The notes below the pieces were generated by a model. The model saw only the letters and a program-made list of their open reading frames with translations, searched no databases and had not been told where the DNA came from. Positions 1-8,225 of a stretch of 27,899 nucleotides of DNA are shown here, in pieces. Every line of letters begins with the position of its first letter. Position 1 is the stretch's first letter. A program made the position numbers and the translations under genes. The DNA lies in the IMG/VR virus record IMGVR_UViG_3300024054_000050, positions 1-27,899 of that record. One strand, written 5' to 3'. The DNA comes from a virus.

Positions 1-2
1 AT

Positions 3-1193
3 GAGCGCGGCCTGGTGTGGAGCGAGGCGCAGGCGCAGGCGGCCGACGAATGGGGAGACAGCCTGGCGGCGCTCAAGTTGAGCCTGGGGGCCTTCGTCCG
101 GGAAGCGGTTGTGCCGACGATGGAGGCTCTGCAGCCGATCGCCGACAGCATGGGACGGATCATCGGTGAAACGGCTCGCTGGGTCGGTGAGCACGAGACC
201 GCCGCCAAGGTCATCGGCACGGCGGCCATCACGATCGGCGCCGCCCTGGGCGTGGGCGGGCCCATCCTGATGGCGCTGGGGCCACTCATGAACGGGATCC
301 GGATCGTATCGGGCTGGTTCGGCGGCATGGGGATCGCCGCCACGGAGGCCGGCACGGCGTCGGTGGTGGCGAGCGAACGGGCGGCTCTGGCCCTGAATGC
401 CGAGACGGCAGCGGCCGAACGAGCGGCCGCGGCGTATGTGAGCAAGGGCGCCGCGGCGGCGGGCGGCGGGGCCGCCGGCGCGGGCGGGATCGGGGCCGGG
501 GCGGCCGCCGGCGCAGCGGGGATCCCCGCGGGGGCCGCCGTGGGCGCCGGGGTCGCGATCGGCGCGGGGATCCTGGGAACCCTGAAGATCGGGCAGCTGG
601 CGCTGCGGCAGCGGGACTATCGGCGGGACCTGGAAGCCGCGAAGACGCCGGAGGAGCGGGCGACCCGGAACTGGCAGGAGATGCGGTGGCTGCTGAACGA
701 TCCGGCCGGCTCGTTCCTGATCGGCGGCCGCCGGCGGGAGCGGTTGCGGGAGGCGATGGAGGTGGAGAGTCAGGTCGCCTTCGGCCGCAGCAGCGCCGAG
801 GTGGAGGCGCTGCTGGCCCAATGGGAGCAGGAGGAGCGCGAGGGCCGCATCCGGACGGCTGTGAACGAGCGGAGGCAGAAAGCGGGCCTGCCTACCCCGC
901 CCCCCTCGCCGAAACGGCCGGGCGGCGGGATGCTGCCGCTGTGGACGCCGGAGGTCGGGGCGGTGAAAGACAGGCTGCTGCAGCCGGTGTTGGGGGAGCG
1001 CGGGGACCTGAGCGGGGTGCGGGCCAAGGGCCCCGCGACGGAGGGCGCGGGCGGGCGGCAGCGGGTCGACGTGAACGTGCGCGTGACCGGCAGCCCCGAG
1101 ATGATGCGGGAGCTGCTGAGGAGCCCCGAGGGGCGACGGGCGTTCGAGGATCAGCTCCGCGAGACGGGGCTGCGGGCGGCGTATGCGCCGTGA
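3..1193 (+). CDS. Phage tail tape measure protein, C-terminal part (5' end outside window)
   Basis: The frame is open to the left edge, so only the last ~396 residues are present. The segment has long Ala/Gly-rich hydrophobic stretches (roughly residues 65-100 and 140-200) flanked by charged helices. This is the usual composition of TP901-type tape measure proteins, which set tail length and can insert into the host membrane during DNA ejection. The start of the segment, with VVPTMEALQPIADSMGRI and WVGEHETAAKVIGTAAITIG, resembles the region of this family just before its hydrophobic segments. The last ~80 residues include beta-like RVDVNVRVTGSPEMM and a charged tail. It is followed at once by tail genes in the same direction, as expected. 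The family call rests on composition and context, not on an alignment. Confidence 0.8.
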   Translation, partial: ERGLVWSEAQAQAADEWGDSLAALKLSLGAFVREAVVPTMEALQPIADSMGRIIGETARWVGEHETAAKVIGTAAITIGAALGVGGPILMALGPLMNGIRIVSGWFGGMGIAATEAGTASVVASERAALALNAETAAAERAAAAYVSKGAAAAGGGAAGAGGIGAGAAAGAAGIPAGAAVGAGVAIGAGILGTLKIGQLALRQRDYRRDLEAAKTPEERATRNWQEMRWLLNDPAGSFLIGGRRRERLREAMEVESQVAFGRSSAEVEALLAQWEQEEREGRIRTAVNERRQKAGLPTPPPSPKRPGGGMLPLWTPEVGAVKDRLLQPVLGERGDLSGVRAKGPATEGAGGRQRVDVNVRVTGSPEMMRELLRSPEGRRAFEDQLRETGLRAAYAP

Positions 1194-1217
1194 GCCGGAG
1201 GACGGGGGCAGCGGAAG

Positions 1218-1637
1218 ATGGACGAGCGCCGCGATCTGCAGGGCCTGACGGTGAAGACGCAAGCGGGCTTCGAGGCCGTGGCCCCGAAGGGCGGGCTGCC
1301 GCGGGGGGACGGGCGGAACCTCGAGGTGTGGGTCCGCTATCGCGAGTACCCCATGTTCGCGGTGGTCGTGCCCCAGGAGGCAACGTCCGAGGAGGTAGAG
1401 GCTGCCATGCTGCTGCGGTGTGAGGCACTCGAGGCGCAGGAGGCGGAGCAGCAGGCTGAGGCTCGGGCGGCGATAGACGCGGAGTTCGCGGACCTCCAGC
1501 AGGCCTTCGCGGACCTGAGGGCCGGGAAGGTGACGACCGCGGCAGTGAAGGCGAGGCTGGGAGACAAGCTGGGGTTGAGCGTCGCGGCAGCGTCGGTCAA
1601 GATCGCCGGGGAGGGGGTGATCGCGGATGTCGATTGA
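1218..1637 (+). CDS. Hypothetical phage tail-region protein, 139 aa
   Basis: I do not recognise this protein. It lies 24 bases after the tape measure stop and starts with ATG behind a purine-rich stretch (GGAGGACGGGGG, somewhat distant). The N-terminal half is probably folded and beta-containing (LEVWVRYREYPMFAVVVP). The second half is an acidic, Ala/Glu-rich helix likely to form a coiled coil (residues ~55-105), followed by a short Ala/Val-rich end. Its last 11 bases overlap the next gene, which suggests translational coupling in the tail operon. A minor tail or assembly protein is possible from position only. Confidence 0.7.
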   Translation: MDERRDLQGLTVKTQAGFEAVAPKGGLPRGDGRNLEVWVRYREYPMFAVVVPQEATSEEVEAAMLLRCEALEAQEAEQQAEARAAIDAEFADLQQAFADLRAGKVTTAAVKARLGDKLGLSVAAASVKIAGEGVIADVD

Positions 1638-3195
1638 GTACTGGGACCCGACCTACGGAGGCGGCGGCAACAACGGGGACTGGGCGACGCCCTGGGTCTC
1701 ATTCGACAATGCGAGCACGAACGCGGGCGCTGGTGGCGAGACGCGGCTCAAGGGGGCCGCCAAGACGACCCTGGCCGGGACGGCGACGATCACGAACGGG
1801 AGCACGAGCGTAGTCTTCACGAACAGCCAAGCGGGTGTCCTGGCGGCGGGTGGAGGGGACTGGATCTTCTGCGCGGGTTTGGTCGGGCCGGATGGGGAGG
1901 AGATCGGCACGTGGATGCTGACCGCCAGCTACACGGACGGGACCAAGACGGCGGTTCTCGTCCGCACCCCGTACTTCCCGACGCAGGCTGGGGTCACGGT
2001 CTACAAGGCGGGCGGGGTCGTGACGCTCTCCGCCTCGATGACGACGCAAGCCGCGAACCAGACCCACTCGGTGGGCTGGACGGCGGACGGTGTGCAGGGC
2101 GGGATGAACGTCATCGTGCAGGATGGGACGCGCTCGAACCTCGTCGTCGCGCACTCCGGTCTGCTCGATGTGAGCGTCGGGGAACTGTGCCTCGGGCACG
2201 CGAGTGGATTGAGTACTGGGTCTACCGGGATCAACTGTGCCACGGCGAACGTGGCGTTCCGGGTCAAGGGAACGCTACACGTAGCGCACGGCGGATCGAC
2301 AAGTTATGCGGTAATCGCTTCCATCTACAGCACCATCGAGCTCTTCTTGGATGAGGTCCGGTCGGCGCACGGCGCAGGGTATTGTGTCGTTGCGTCGTTT
2401 GGTCGGATCGTCGTTCGCCGGGTCGTGGTGCTAACCAATGCAGTCTATACAAGTACATCTTTTAGTGCAGGTGCAGAGGGGCAAGGGGTTTGTGGGGTGC
2501 TGCTGACATACGGCGGCGGCGCCACCCGCCACCTGAGCGCTCTGGTGGGGCATGTGTGGATCGGCTCCGCGTATCTCCGGGGCCAGAGCGCCTCATATCC
2601 TCCGGCAGCCGTAGCGGGCGGAGGCCTCTGGTTCGGCAGCTTGTCGTCGCTGACGCAGGCGGGGGCCGACAACCCGTTGACGCCGACCGGAAACTGCGAG
2701 ATCGGCAACCCGCCAGACCATACTCAGGTGCCGTGGATACTGAGTCAGAACACCTGTGGCACCGTGCAGAAGGCGACGGGCAACAAGGCGGGGGCGAGCG
2801 GGTTCAGCTACAAGCTGAATCCGGGCTCCCCGTACCTTGCGGTCCATGTTCCCCTCAAGCGCCCGCTGGCCGCGGGCGCGACTCTCACGGTGAAGTTCTA
2901 CGCGGTCTACACGGGCACGGCGGGGGACGCGCCGCCGTGCTTCGTGCGCGCCCTGGAGCCTAACGGCCTGACGGTCGCGGACACGGCGTTCACGCCGAAC
3001 CGCTCGGCCAACACGCCGGGGGGAGTCCCGGATGGCTGGGCTGACGCGAGTCAGCACAGCATTGCCCTGGGTAGCGTAGCGGCGGAGAACGCCTCGGTTG
3101 TCATCGGCATCTGGTGCCGGGACAACGCTGCCGGGGACGCGGTGCTCTACCTCTCAGAGGATGCGGCGAGCCCTGGAATTCTGGTGGCCTCTTGA
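1627..3195 (+). CDS. Beta-rich phage tail or fibre-type structural protein, 522 aa
   Basis: The protein begins MSIEYWDPTYGGGGNNGDW and is dominated by Gly, Ser, Thr, Ala and Val with many short beta-strand-like segments. This is typical of tail fibre, baseplate or surface decoration proteins that fold as beta-helices or beta-sandwiches. The middle (about residues 130-330) reads like a right-handed beta-helix; the C-terminus has a jelly-roll-like pattern (TLTVKFYAVYTGT, SVVIGIWCRDNAAGDAVLYL). It overlaps the previous gene by 11 bases and its TGA overlaps the next ATG (TGATG). Bases ~2260-2480 are noticeably more AT-rich than the surroundings, which could mark a recombined receptor-binding segment. 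No enzymatic motif was seen. Confidence 0.75.
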   Translation: MSIEYWDPTYGGGGNNGDWATPWVSFDNASTNAGAGGETRLKGAAKTTLAGTATITNGSTSVVFTNSQAGVLAAGGGDWIFCAGLVGPDGEEIGTWMLTASYTDGTKTAVLVRTPYFPTQAGVTVYKAGGVVTLSASMTTQAANQTHSVGWTADGVQGGMNVIVQDGTRSNLVVAHSGLLDVSVGELCLGHASGLSTGSTGINCATANVAFRVKGTLHVAHGGSTSYAVIASIYSTIELFLDEVRSAHGAGYCVVASFGRIVVRRVVVLTNAVYTSTSFSAGAEGQGVCGVLLTYGGGATRHLSALVGHVWIGSAYLRGQSASYPPAAVAGGGLWFGSLSSLTQAGADNPLTPTGNCEIGNPPDHTQVPWILSQNTCGTVQKATGNKAGASGFSYKLNPGSPYLAVHVPLKRPLAAGATLTVKFYAVYTGTAGDAPPCFVRALEPNGLTVADTAFTPNRSANTPGGVPDGWADASQHSIALGSVAAENASVVIGIWCRDNAAGDAVLYLSEDAASPGILVAS

Positions 3196-3410
3196 TGGCA
3201 CAGACTGACTATGGGGAACTCACGTACCACGGGCTCGACTGCTGGGTCTACGACGAGGCGGAGGCCGGCATCGCCGGCGAGGACTTCGGCGAGGGGGACT
3301 GGCACGGGCTGGCGGTGCTGGCCTATGCGGTGGAGACCGCCGCGTTGAGGCTGTTTAGCGAGCTGCGCCGGCGAGCGTTCGGCGGGCCGGCCATGCCGCA
3401 GCGGCATTGA
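3195..3410 (+). CDS. Hypothetical small tail-region protein, 71 aa
   Basis: The ATG at 3195 overlaps the preceding stop codon in a TGATG, so it is probably translated by re-initiation. The same frame stays open further upstream (to 3114), but the start at the overlap is much more plausible. The protein begins MAQTDYGELTYHGLDCWVYD, has an acidic Gly-rich middle, and a helical stretch VETAALRLFSELRRRAFG near the end. I do not recognise it. It lies between two beta-rich structural genes in the tail operon. Confidence 0.6.
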   Translation: MAQTDYGELTYHGLDCWVYDEAEAGIAGEDFGEGDWHGLAVLAYAVETAALRLFSELRRRAFGGPAMPQRH

Positions 3411-3439
3411 GTCGTGAGCACCGAGCACACGGTGAGGCC

Positions 3440-4384
3440 ATGCTCAAGAACACGGCGGCACAGGTGATCGAGTTCGCGCCCCGAGACAGCTCCGGCCTGT
3501 TGGCGCCCGGGTGCGGGGCCACGCTGAGTCTGTACGTGGCGAAGGACGGCGGCGCTCTGACGGCCGCCGCGGGTGTGCTGAGCGAGAAGCAGATCGGCGA
3601 TCCGGCGACCGATACCGGCCTCCTGAAGTATGTGCCGACCCAGGCCGAGACCAACTGCGACGCGCTGACCCTCTTCTGGCAGGATACCGGCGACGCGGTC
3701 GACGACTATCTGAGCCTCGAGACCAACCCGGGCTGGACGGCCACGCGGGCGGGGTATCTGGACGTGCCGGTGAGCAGCGTGGGCCTGGGGGCGGGGGCGA
3801 ATGCGGTCACGATCACGGTGGATGACGGGACCGATCCCCTGGCCGGGGCGACGGTGGCGATCCGCGCGAGCGCGGGCGGCGCGAACGTGTATCGGGTGGT
3901 GACCGATACCCTGGGCGAGGTTACGGTCAACCTGGATGACGGCACCTACTACGTGCAGTGCAGCCTGGTCGGGTACAGCCACGTCGAAGAGAGCCTGGCC
4001 GTCAACGCCAACCCGCAGAGCGCGACCGTGAGCATGGCGGGGATCAGCGTGCCGGCGCCGGACAATCCGGACCTGGTGCGCCTGTACCTGGTGCAGCGGA
4101 CGGCGGATGGTGAGTTCCTGGACGGCAACCCGTTCACCCTGCGGCTGAACACGGACTGTCTCGATGCGGCAGGGGAGGTCGTGCCGCGGCAGCTGACGGC
4201 GACGGATGACGTGAACAACGGCTACTGCTACGCGGATGTGTACCCGACCGAGAGCCTGACCCGGGTGGACGGGGGCAGCGCGGCGATCACGTACCTGGTG
4301 CGAACGGCCCTGGGGGCGACGACGGAGATCGAGGTGGAGGCGAGCCCGAGCGTGCAGGACCTGAGTGGGCTGCTGCATCCCTGA
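3440..4384 (+). CDS. Phage structural protein with carboxypeptidase-regulatory-like (Ig-fold) domain, 314 aa
   Basis: The ATG at 3440 is chosen because GGTGAG lies just upstream; an in-frame TTG at 3407 overlaps the previous stop but would add 11 residues encoded by a heptad repeat. Residues ~1-110 resemble the first domain of many phage baseplate or fibre proteins (ends with a YLDVPVSSVG segment). Residues ~120-215 contain TITVDDGTDPLAGATVAIR, then LGEVTVNLDDGTYYVQCSLV and a Ser/Thr-rich strand, the pattern of carboxypeptidase-regulatory-like or PEGA-type beta-sandwich domains. The rest is another beta domain. It likely sits on the tail tip or fibre; ligand unknown. Confidence 0.7.
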   Translation: MLKNTAAQVIEFAPRDSSGLLAPGCGATLSLYVAKDGGALTAAAGVLSEKQIGDPATDTGLLKYVPTQAETNCDALTLFWQDTGDAVDDYLSLETNPGWTATRAGYLDVPVSSVGLGAGANAVTITVDDGTDPLAGATVAIRASAGGANVYRVVTDTLGEVTVNLDDGTYYVQCSLVGYSHVEESLAVNANPQSATVSMAGISVPAPDNPDLVRLYLVQRTADGEFLDGNPFTLRLNTDCLDAAGEVVPRQLTATDDVNNGYCYADVYPTESLTRVDGGSAAITYLVRTALGATTEIEVEASPSVQDLSGLLHP

Positions 4385-4393
4385 GGTGTGCTG

Positions 4394-4603
4394 ATGCGCG
4401 CAGATGAACGGGCGCTGGTAGAGTGCGAGCGGCGCTGCGAAGAGAAGCGCGCCGACATCTATGCGCGTCTGACGGCGCTGGAGGTCAACATGGGCCGGGT
4501 TACCTTGCAGACCGGGCTGGTGATCGGCATTCTGGCGTTCGTCGGCAGCGCCCTGGCGTCGGCGGCGATCGCGGCGGTGCAGCAGGCGCTGGGTAGCGGG
4601 TGA
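4394..4603 (+). CDS. XhlA-like small membrane protein (possible lysis-associated), 69 aa
   Basis: The ATG at 4394 follows GAGGTG with a 5-base spacer; a GTG six bases upstream is the alternative. The N-terminal ~40 residues form a charged, probably coiled-coil helix (RADERALVECERRCEEKRAD) followed by one transmembrane segment (TGLVIGILAFVGSALASAAI) and a short tail. This helix-plus-one-membrane-span layout matches the haemolysin XhlA family, which acts with a holin and amidase in some phages. No endolysin or second holin was found next to it, so a lysis role is inferred. It is the last gene before a gene-free stretch with strong hairpins. Confidence 0.6.
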   Translation: MRADERALVECERRCEEKRADIYARLTALEVNMGRVTLQTGLVIGILAFVGSALASAAIAAVQQALGSG

Positions 4604-4641
4604 GGACGGCATGGAGCGTGTCGGAGCAGCCACCGCCAACA

Positions 4642-4688
4642 GGGGACAGTCCATGCGGTCCCGCGAAGCGGGACCTTGGACAGTCCCC
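4642..4688. repeat. Dispersed palindromic repeat E, copy 1 (long hairpin)
   Basis: An inner perfect 8-bp stem (GGTCCCGC/GCGGGACC, loop GAA) is extended by GTCCA/TGGAC and GGGGAC/GTCCCC. The same architecture and outer sequence recur at 24087-24132 inside the portal-MuF gene, and the right half alone recurs at 20343-20355. This marks a mobile or dispersed hairpin family rather than a simple terminator, although copy 1 could also terminate transcription. Confidence 0.8.
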
Positions 4689-4698
4689 ACGGCGCCAC

Positions 4699-4715
4699 CG
4701 CGCGTAGAACGCGCG
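4699..4715. repeat. Short GC hairpin
   Basis: A perfect 7-bp stem CGCGCGT/ACGCGCG with loop AGA lies 10 bases after repeat E copy 1. It may be part of the same composite repeat. Confidence 0.5.
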
Positions 4716-4924
4716 TAGAGCCATTCTGTGGGGATGAGGGGGTCGGTTGGCCCTCCTGACCCACATCGAGGCTCGGAGGGGCTCCAGGGGGCTCACAGGG
4801 GGCAAGTTTGTGAGAGGGTGCGGTTGGGTGTCCAGGCCGGGCGGCGGCTGAGTGGGCTGCCCCCCACTCGCACCGGAGGAGCCGGCGGCCGGCCTGCAGA
4901 CCCGATCGACAAAGCGATGGAACG

Positions 4925-7762
4925 ATGGCTCTCTCCCCAGGCCACTCACTGGACTTTGACGGGGCAACCGGCAGCGTTGTCGCCGTCACCGCCACCACCG
5001 ACGCCGACGGGCGGGGGTCGATCAGCTACGGCGGGGAGACCTTCAGCTTTCGCGCGCTGAAGGCGACGGTGGATGAGACCGAGTACCCCCTGGTGGCGAC
5101 GGCTGACCCCGTGTTCCGCGTCGGCGTCGTGCAGCAGGCCGCAGACCCCACCCTCTTCTGCATGGTCCTGGACGACGGCCCGGCCCCCTGGGGCTGGGGG
5201 CGGTCGGTGGTCGGGATCGGCGGCGCCTGGGCCGTGGCCTCCGAGTTCGCCGCCGAGGACTCCGTGGTGTTCACGATGGGCTGGGCGCCGGGGGAGATCA
5301 CGATCAAAAAGGGCGGGGTGCTGGAGGCGAGCGTGTATACCGACCTCGTGCTGACCTACGCGACGAGGGACGGGGCGCACGTCGCCTGGCGGCAGCCCGC
5401 GTACCCGAGCAAGGCGTGGGCGACTTGGGGCGCGGCACCCGGGCGCTTCCAGACAGACGTGAACGGGGTCCTGTGGGAAGTCTCCACTGGAGTTCCGCAA
5501 CCGATCATCGTACCGCGCGGGTTCGGGGCGCTCGGCTACCGCTCGGCGGTGACGGACGGCTGGACCGACTGCCCCGCGGCGGAGCGCCTGCTGACGGGCG
5601 CGGAGGTCTGGTACCTCGGGTTCCACCGGGCGGTGACGGAAGGGGCCGCGCTCGTCGTCGATACGCAGGCGACGGTCAACGTGACCGGACCGGCCAACGC
5701 CGACGTGCAGTTCTGCTGGGAGGACGGCGTCTATCGCAGCGCCGGCCTGGGGACCCTGAATGGCTCAGGAGAGGGGACGTTCACGGTCGCGCTCGGGCGC
5801 TACAGCATCCGGGTCTCGACGTCAGACCGCACGAAGGGCCTGCCGCGCTCCGCGTACCTGGACGTGATCGACCCGGGCGGGAGTTACGACGTCGACTTCG
5901 GCAGTTCGTGGACTGAGGTGGGCAGCCCCGCCGACCCCGAGGTCCAGGGGGTCATCTACCTGTACGGCTCGACGCCCGCGGCGGGACTGACCATCTACGG
6001 CACCAAGAACACCACGCCACCGTACCCGACGCCGATCACCTGGGATAACCTGGGGACGACGGGGGCGGACGGGTCCTTCGGGCCCATCGACACGACCGAT
6101 TACGTGGCTCTCGTAGTGCAAGATGGTACCTACGGGTGGGCCGGGTACTCGAAGGAGGACCCCAATCCGGAGGTCTACGGGTGGTGGGACAGCGTGATCG
6201 CCGCCTCCACCGGCGCCTGCCGGGGGGCCGGCCCTGCGGGGCTCATCGGCGCGGAGGGGGTGCTCCCCTGGGGTAACGGGGGCGCGCACAACAACCTCCA
6301 GACGCTGTTCCAGGCGGCCTACCTGGAGTGCAACGAGACGGGCGAGCCGTTCTGGCTGCACCCCACCGACAGCGAGTTCGGGCAGCACACCGACCCGCTG
6401 CGCTACCAGTACTACACCCCCTTCCCTCCGCAGTACACCAGCGATCTTGTCACGTTGACCTACGACTTCTACGACGCGGATGGAACGCTGCTGTGGGGCA
6501 ACAAGGGGCCGGGGCACAACGCGGGCTCCGCCTCCCCGCATGGTACGATGTGCATAGGACAGACGGTTTACGGGATCGTCGGCGGGAAGATCGCGGGCAA
6601 CCTGATCGAGGCCTCGCGCGGGAACCTCGTGACCGTGGACAACCTCCGCGAGGCGGCGCGCATGGGCCTGGAGACGGGCCGCTTCGCTCAGCCGCTGGAA
6701 GCGCGCGCGGACTCGGCGACGGCGGCGCCGAGCACGAAGCCCACGACGTGGACCGCCGCCGAGTGCCCGTACTGCGGAGGGCCGGCGTGGAGCGAACCGG
6801 ATGGCGGCGGTTACCTGCGGGGGTACTGCATCCCCTGCGCCGCGAACGGGTATCTCGTCGACTGCCGCACCTACTTCCTCACGCAGACCCTCTCGGCGCT
6901 CGGTGACTGGACGACGCGCTGCGTCCGGAACACGACCTCGGGCGCGCACACCGACAAGCGCATCGCCGGCTGGCCGCGCCCCGCCGAATACTACGAGACC
7001 GACGGATACCTCGTGGACCCGTGGGCGGACGGGCTGCCGCGGTGGGTGGCGGTCCACCTCGTGCTCGGGAGTCTCGCGGGCGGGACGTTCACGGACGGCG
7101 AGAGCGTCGCAGACGCCGAAACCCGCGTCGGCGACACCCTCGGACCGGTGCAGCTGAAGCTGCTGCTGACCGCTGACTACACCGGCACGGGGCGCGTGGT
7201 GACGGTGACGGCGACGAACGCCTACACCGGAGCCGCCGACGCGCTGACCGCCCGCGTGCCGGCGGGGGCCAGGGCGGGGGACCTCGTGTTCCTGAGATGG
7301 AGCCCCCACGACGCCTACCCCGGCGCGCGGAACTGGTACACCGATGTCACCGACGCCGAGGAGGTCTCCGGCGACGGCTACCTCGCCTGCCAGATCGTCA
7401 ACGACGGCCCTTCGTGGCGGAGCTCGACCGGCTGCCTCGTGACCCGTCACGCCCACAGCCCGTGGGCCTGCGACGTTCGGTTGCGCGGCCCGCGGCCGTG
7501 GCTGGATCGGGACCCGATCGGGCGGGTGTGGCTGGTGGCCGAACGGCACGGGCGGGTCCTCTGCTGGTGGAGCAGCCATCCGGACCTGGGCTGGAGCGGC
7601 CCGTGGGCGGTGACCGATGACCAGGGATGGAGCAACCCGACCGTCGCGACCCGCGCGGACGGCTGCCCGATCGTGAGCGCGACGCGGGCGGACGGGCGGA
7701 CGGTGCTGTTCGTGACGCGGGACGACGGAGCGCATTGGGAGGCGGTGACAGGTGACGGGTGA
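4925..7762 (+). CDS. Large fibre-like structural protein, 945 aa, C-terminus probably truncated by a repeat array
   Basis: This is a long beta-rich protein. The first ~240 residues look like a lectin or concanavalin-like sandwich (MALSPGHSLDFDGATGSVVA, later ERLLTGAEVWYLGFHRAVTEG). Ig-like segments follow (~250-400). Near residues 615-650 there is a Cys pattern (CPYCGG ... GYCIPC ... DC) that could bind zinc. The last ~120 residues contain repeats of the BNR/Asp-box type, ending TRDDGAHWEAV. The frame then runs into a heptad array and stops at a TGA inside it. Asp-box sequence resumes downstream in another frame (7843-8163), so I infer that the original gene was longer. The start at 4925 has only a weak upstream GGA. 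Likely a receptor-binding or side-fibre protein; no catalytic residues are proposed. Confidence 0.7.
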   Translation: MALSPGHSLDFDGATGSVVAVTATTDADGRGSISYGGETFSFRALKATVDETEYPLVATADPVFRVGVVQQAADPTLFCMVLDDGPAPWGWGRSVVGIGGAWAVASEFAAEDSVVFTMGWAPGEITIKKGGVLEASVYTDLVLTYATRDGAHVAWRQPAYPSKAWATWGAAPGRFQTDVNGVLWEVSTGVPQPIIVPRGFGALGYRSAVTDGWTDCPAAERLLTGAEVWYLGFHRAVTEGAALVVDTQATVNVTGPANADVQFCWEDGVYRSAGLGTLNGSGEGTFTVALGRYSIRVSTSDRTKGLPRSAYLDVIDPGGSYDVDFGSSWTEVGSPADPEVQGVIYLYGSTPAAGLTIYGTKNTTPPYPTPITWDNLGTTGADGSFGPIDTTDYVALVVQDGTYGWAGYSKEDPNPEVYGWWDSVIAASTGACRGAGPAGLIGAEGVLPWGNGGAHNNLQTLFQAAYLECNETGEPFWLHPTDSEFGQHTDPLRYQYYTPFPPQYTSDLVTLTYDFYDADGTLLWGNKGPGHNAGSASPHGTMCIGQTVYGIVGGKIAGNLIEASRGNLVTVDNLREAARMGLETGRFAQPLEARADSATAAPSTKPTTWTAAECPYCGGPAWSEPDGGGYLRGYCIPCAANGYLVDCRTYFLTQTLSALGDWTTRCVRNTTSGAHTDKRIAGWPRPAEYYETDGYLVDPWADGLPRWVAVHLVLGSLAGGTFTDGESVADAETRVGDTLGPVQLKLLLTADYTGTGRVVTVTATNAYTGAADALTARVPAGARAGDLVFLRWSPHDAYPGARNWYTDVTDAEEVSGDGYLACQIVNDGPSWRSSTGCLVTRHAHSPWACDVRLRGPRPWLDRDPIGRVWLVAERHGRVLCWWSSHPDLGWSGPWAVTDDQGWSNPTVATRADGCPIVSATRADGRTVLFVTRDDGAHWEAVTGDG

Positions 7763-7838
7763 CAGGTGACAGGTGACAGGTAACAGGAACGGCGGGACCG
7801 GATGTTCCGGTCACCTGTGACCTGTGACCTGTAACCTG
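7744..7838. repeat. Inverted pair of heptanucleotide arrays around a perfect hairpin
   Basis: Six 7-base units of GGTGACA type (7744-7785) are followed by a perfect hairpin GACCGGA-TGT-TCCGGTC (7796-7812) and four 7-base units of TGACCTG type (7811-7838). The two arrays are near-complementary, differing by about one base per unit. The array creates the stop codon of the 945-residue gene and separates it from an Asp-box remnant. Confidence 0.9.
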
Positions 7839-7857
7839 TAGTTTGGAGGTGGCGCCG

Positions 7858-8163
7858 GTGGCGGCGCTCGGCAGCGATCTCGTGAACGGAGTGGTGATCG
7901 ACCAGGACGGGACGCTCTACTGCGCCGGCCAGGCGGAGGGCTGGGTGTGGTGTGAGCACAGCCTGGATGGGGGGCTGACCCAGGCGACCTGGATCTCGGG
8001 CGGGACGCGGCGGGCGATCTGCGAGGCGGCGGACGACGCGGCGCCGGGGCTGGAGGCCCTGCCGAGCGGGGAGCTGATCGCGGTGGTGGCCCTGGACGAC
8101 CTGCTGAGGATCTGGAGCAGCCGCGATGCCGGCGAGCATTGGGAGGGGTTGGGGGCGCTATGA
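7858..8163 (+). CDS. Asp-box (BNR) repeat fragment, probable C-terminal remainder of the split fibre gene, ~101 aa
   Basis: The frame opens at 7843 (TTG) right after the heptad array. GTG at 7858 has GGAGGTGG just upstream and is the most plausible functional start. The product contains SLDGGLT and, near its end, SRDAGEHWEGL. The latter matches the Asp-box pattern (S/T-x-D-x-G-x-x-W) and closely resembles TRDDGAHWEAV, the last motif of the preceding gene. Repeats of this kind form beta-propeller blades, and ~100 residues is too short for a propeller alone. I therefore read it as the detached end of the upstream protein, perhaps still translated separately. Its TGA overlaps the next ATG (ATGA). 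Confidence 0.6.
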   Translation: MAALGSDLVNGVVIDQDGTLYCAGQAEGWVWCEHSLDGGLTQATWISGGTRRAICEAADDAAPGLEALPSGELIAVVALDDLLRIWSSRDAGEHWEGLGAL

Positions 8164-8225
8164 CGGAGCTTCCGGTCGTGGCGATCGAGAGGGCGGGCGT
8201 TGCGCGGCGGGGAGGGGGCCAGTGA
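8160..8225 (+). CDS. Possible tiny linking ORF, 21 aa
   Basis: ATG at 8160 overlaps the stop of the previous frame (ATGA), and its own TGA overlaps the GTG start of the next gene (GTGA). The product, MTELPVVAIERAGVARRGGGQ minus its last residue and stop, has no recognisable feature. It may serve only to couple translation between its neighbours, or may be chance. Confidence 0.3.
   Translation: MTELPVVAIERAGVARRGGGQ

Larger units (their letters stand above)
4604..4924. other. Gene-poor intergenic stretch with hairpins
   Basis: No convincing gene is seen here: small open frames lack start signals and are artefacts of high GC. The stretch holds a long interrupted hairpin (4642-4688) and a small hairpin (4699-4715), then a G-rich tract to the start of the next gene. 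It probably separates the first tail operon from the 945-residue gene and may attenuate transcription. Confidence 0.6.

Noticed and set aside
3323-4690. Long minus-strand open frame opposite the Ig-fold structural gene
   Set aside because: Composition is Arg, His, Gln-rich with no domain pattern, and the + strand gene has clear start signals and family features.
4728-5060. 110-codon frame overlapping the start of the 945-residue gene
   Set aside because: No ribosome site and Gly/Pro/Arg-rich composition; lies mostly in hairpin-containing non-coding DNA.
5822-7735. 637-codon minus-strand open frame opposite the fibre gene
   Set aside because: Arg/Val/Pro-rich shadow frame; the + strand has structured beta and Asp-box motifs.
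7744-7838. CRISPR array
   Set aside because: Units are 7 bases without spacers, and no cas genes are near.
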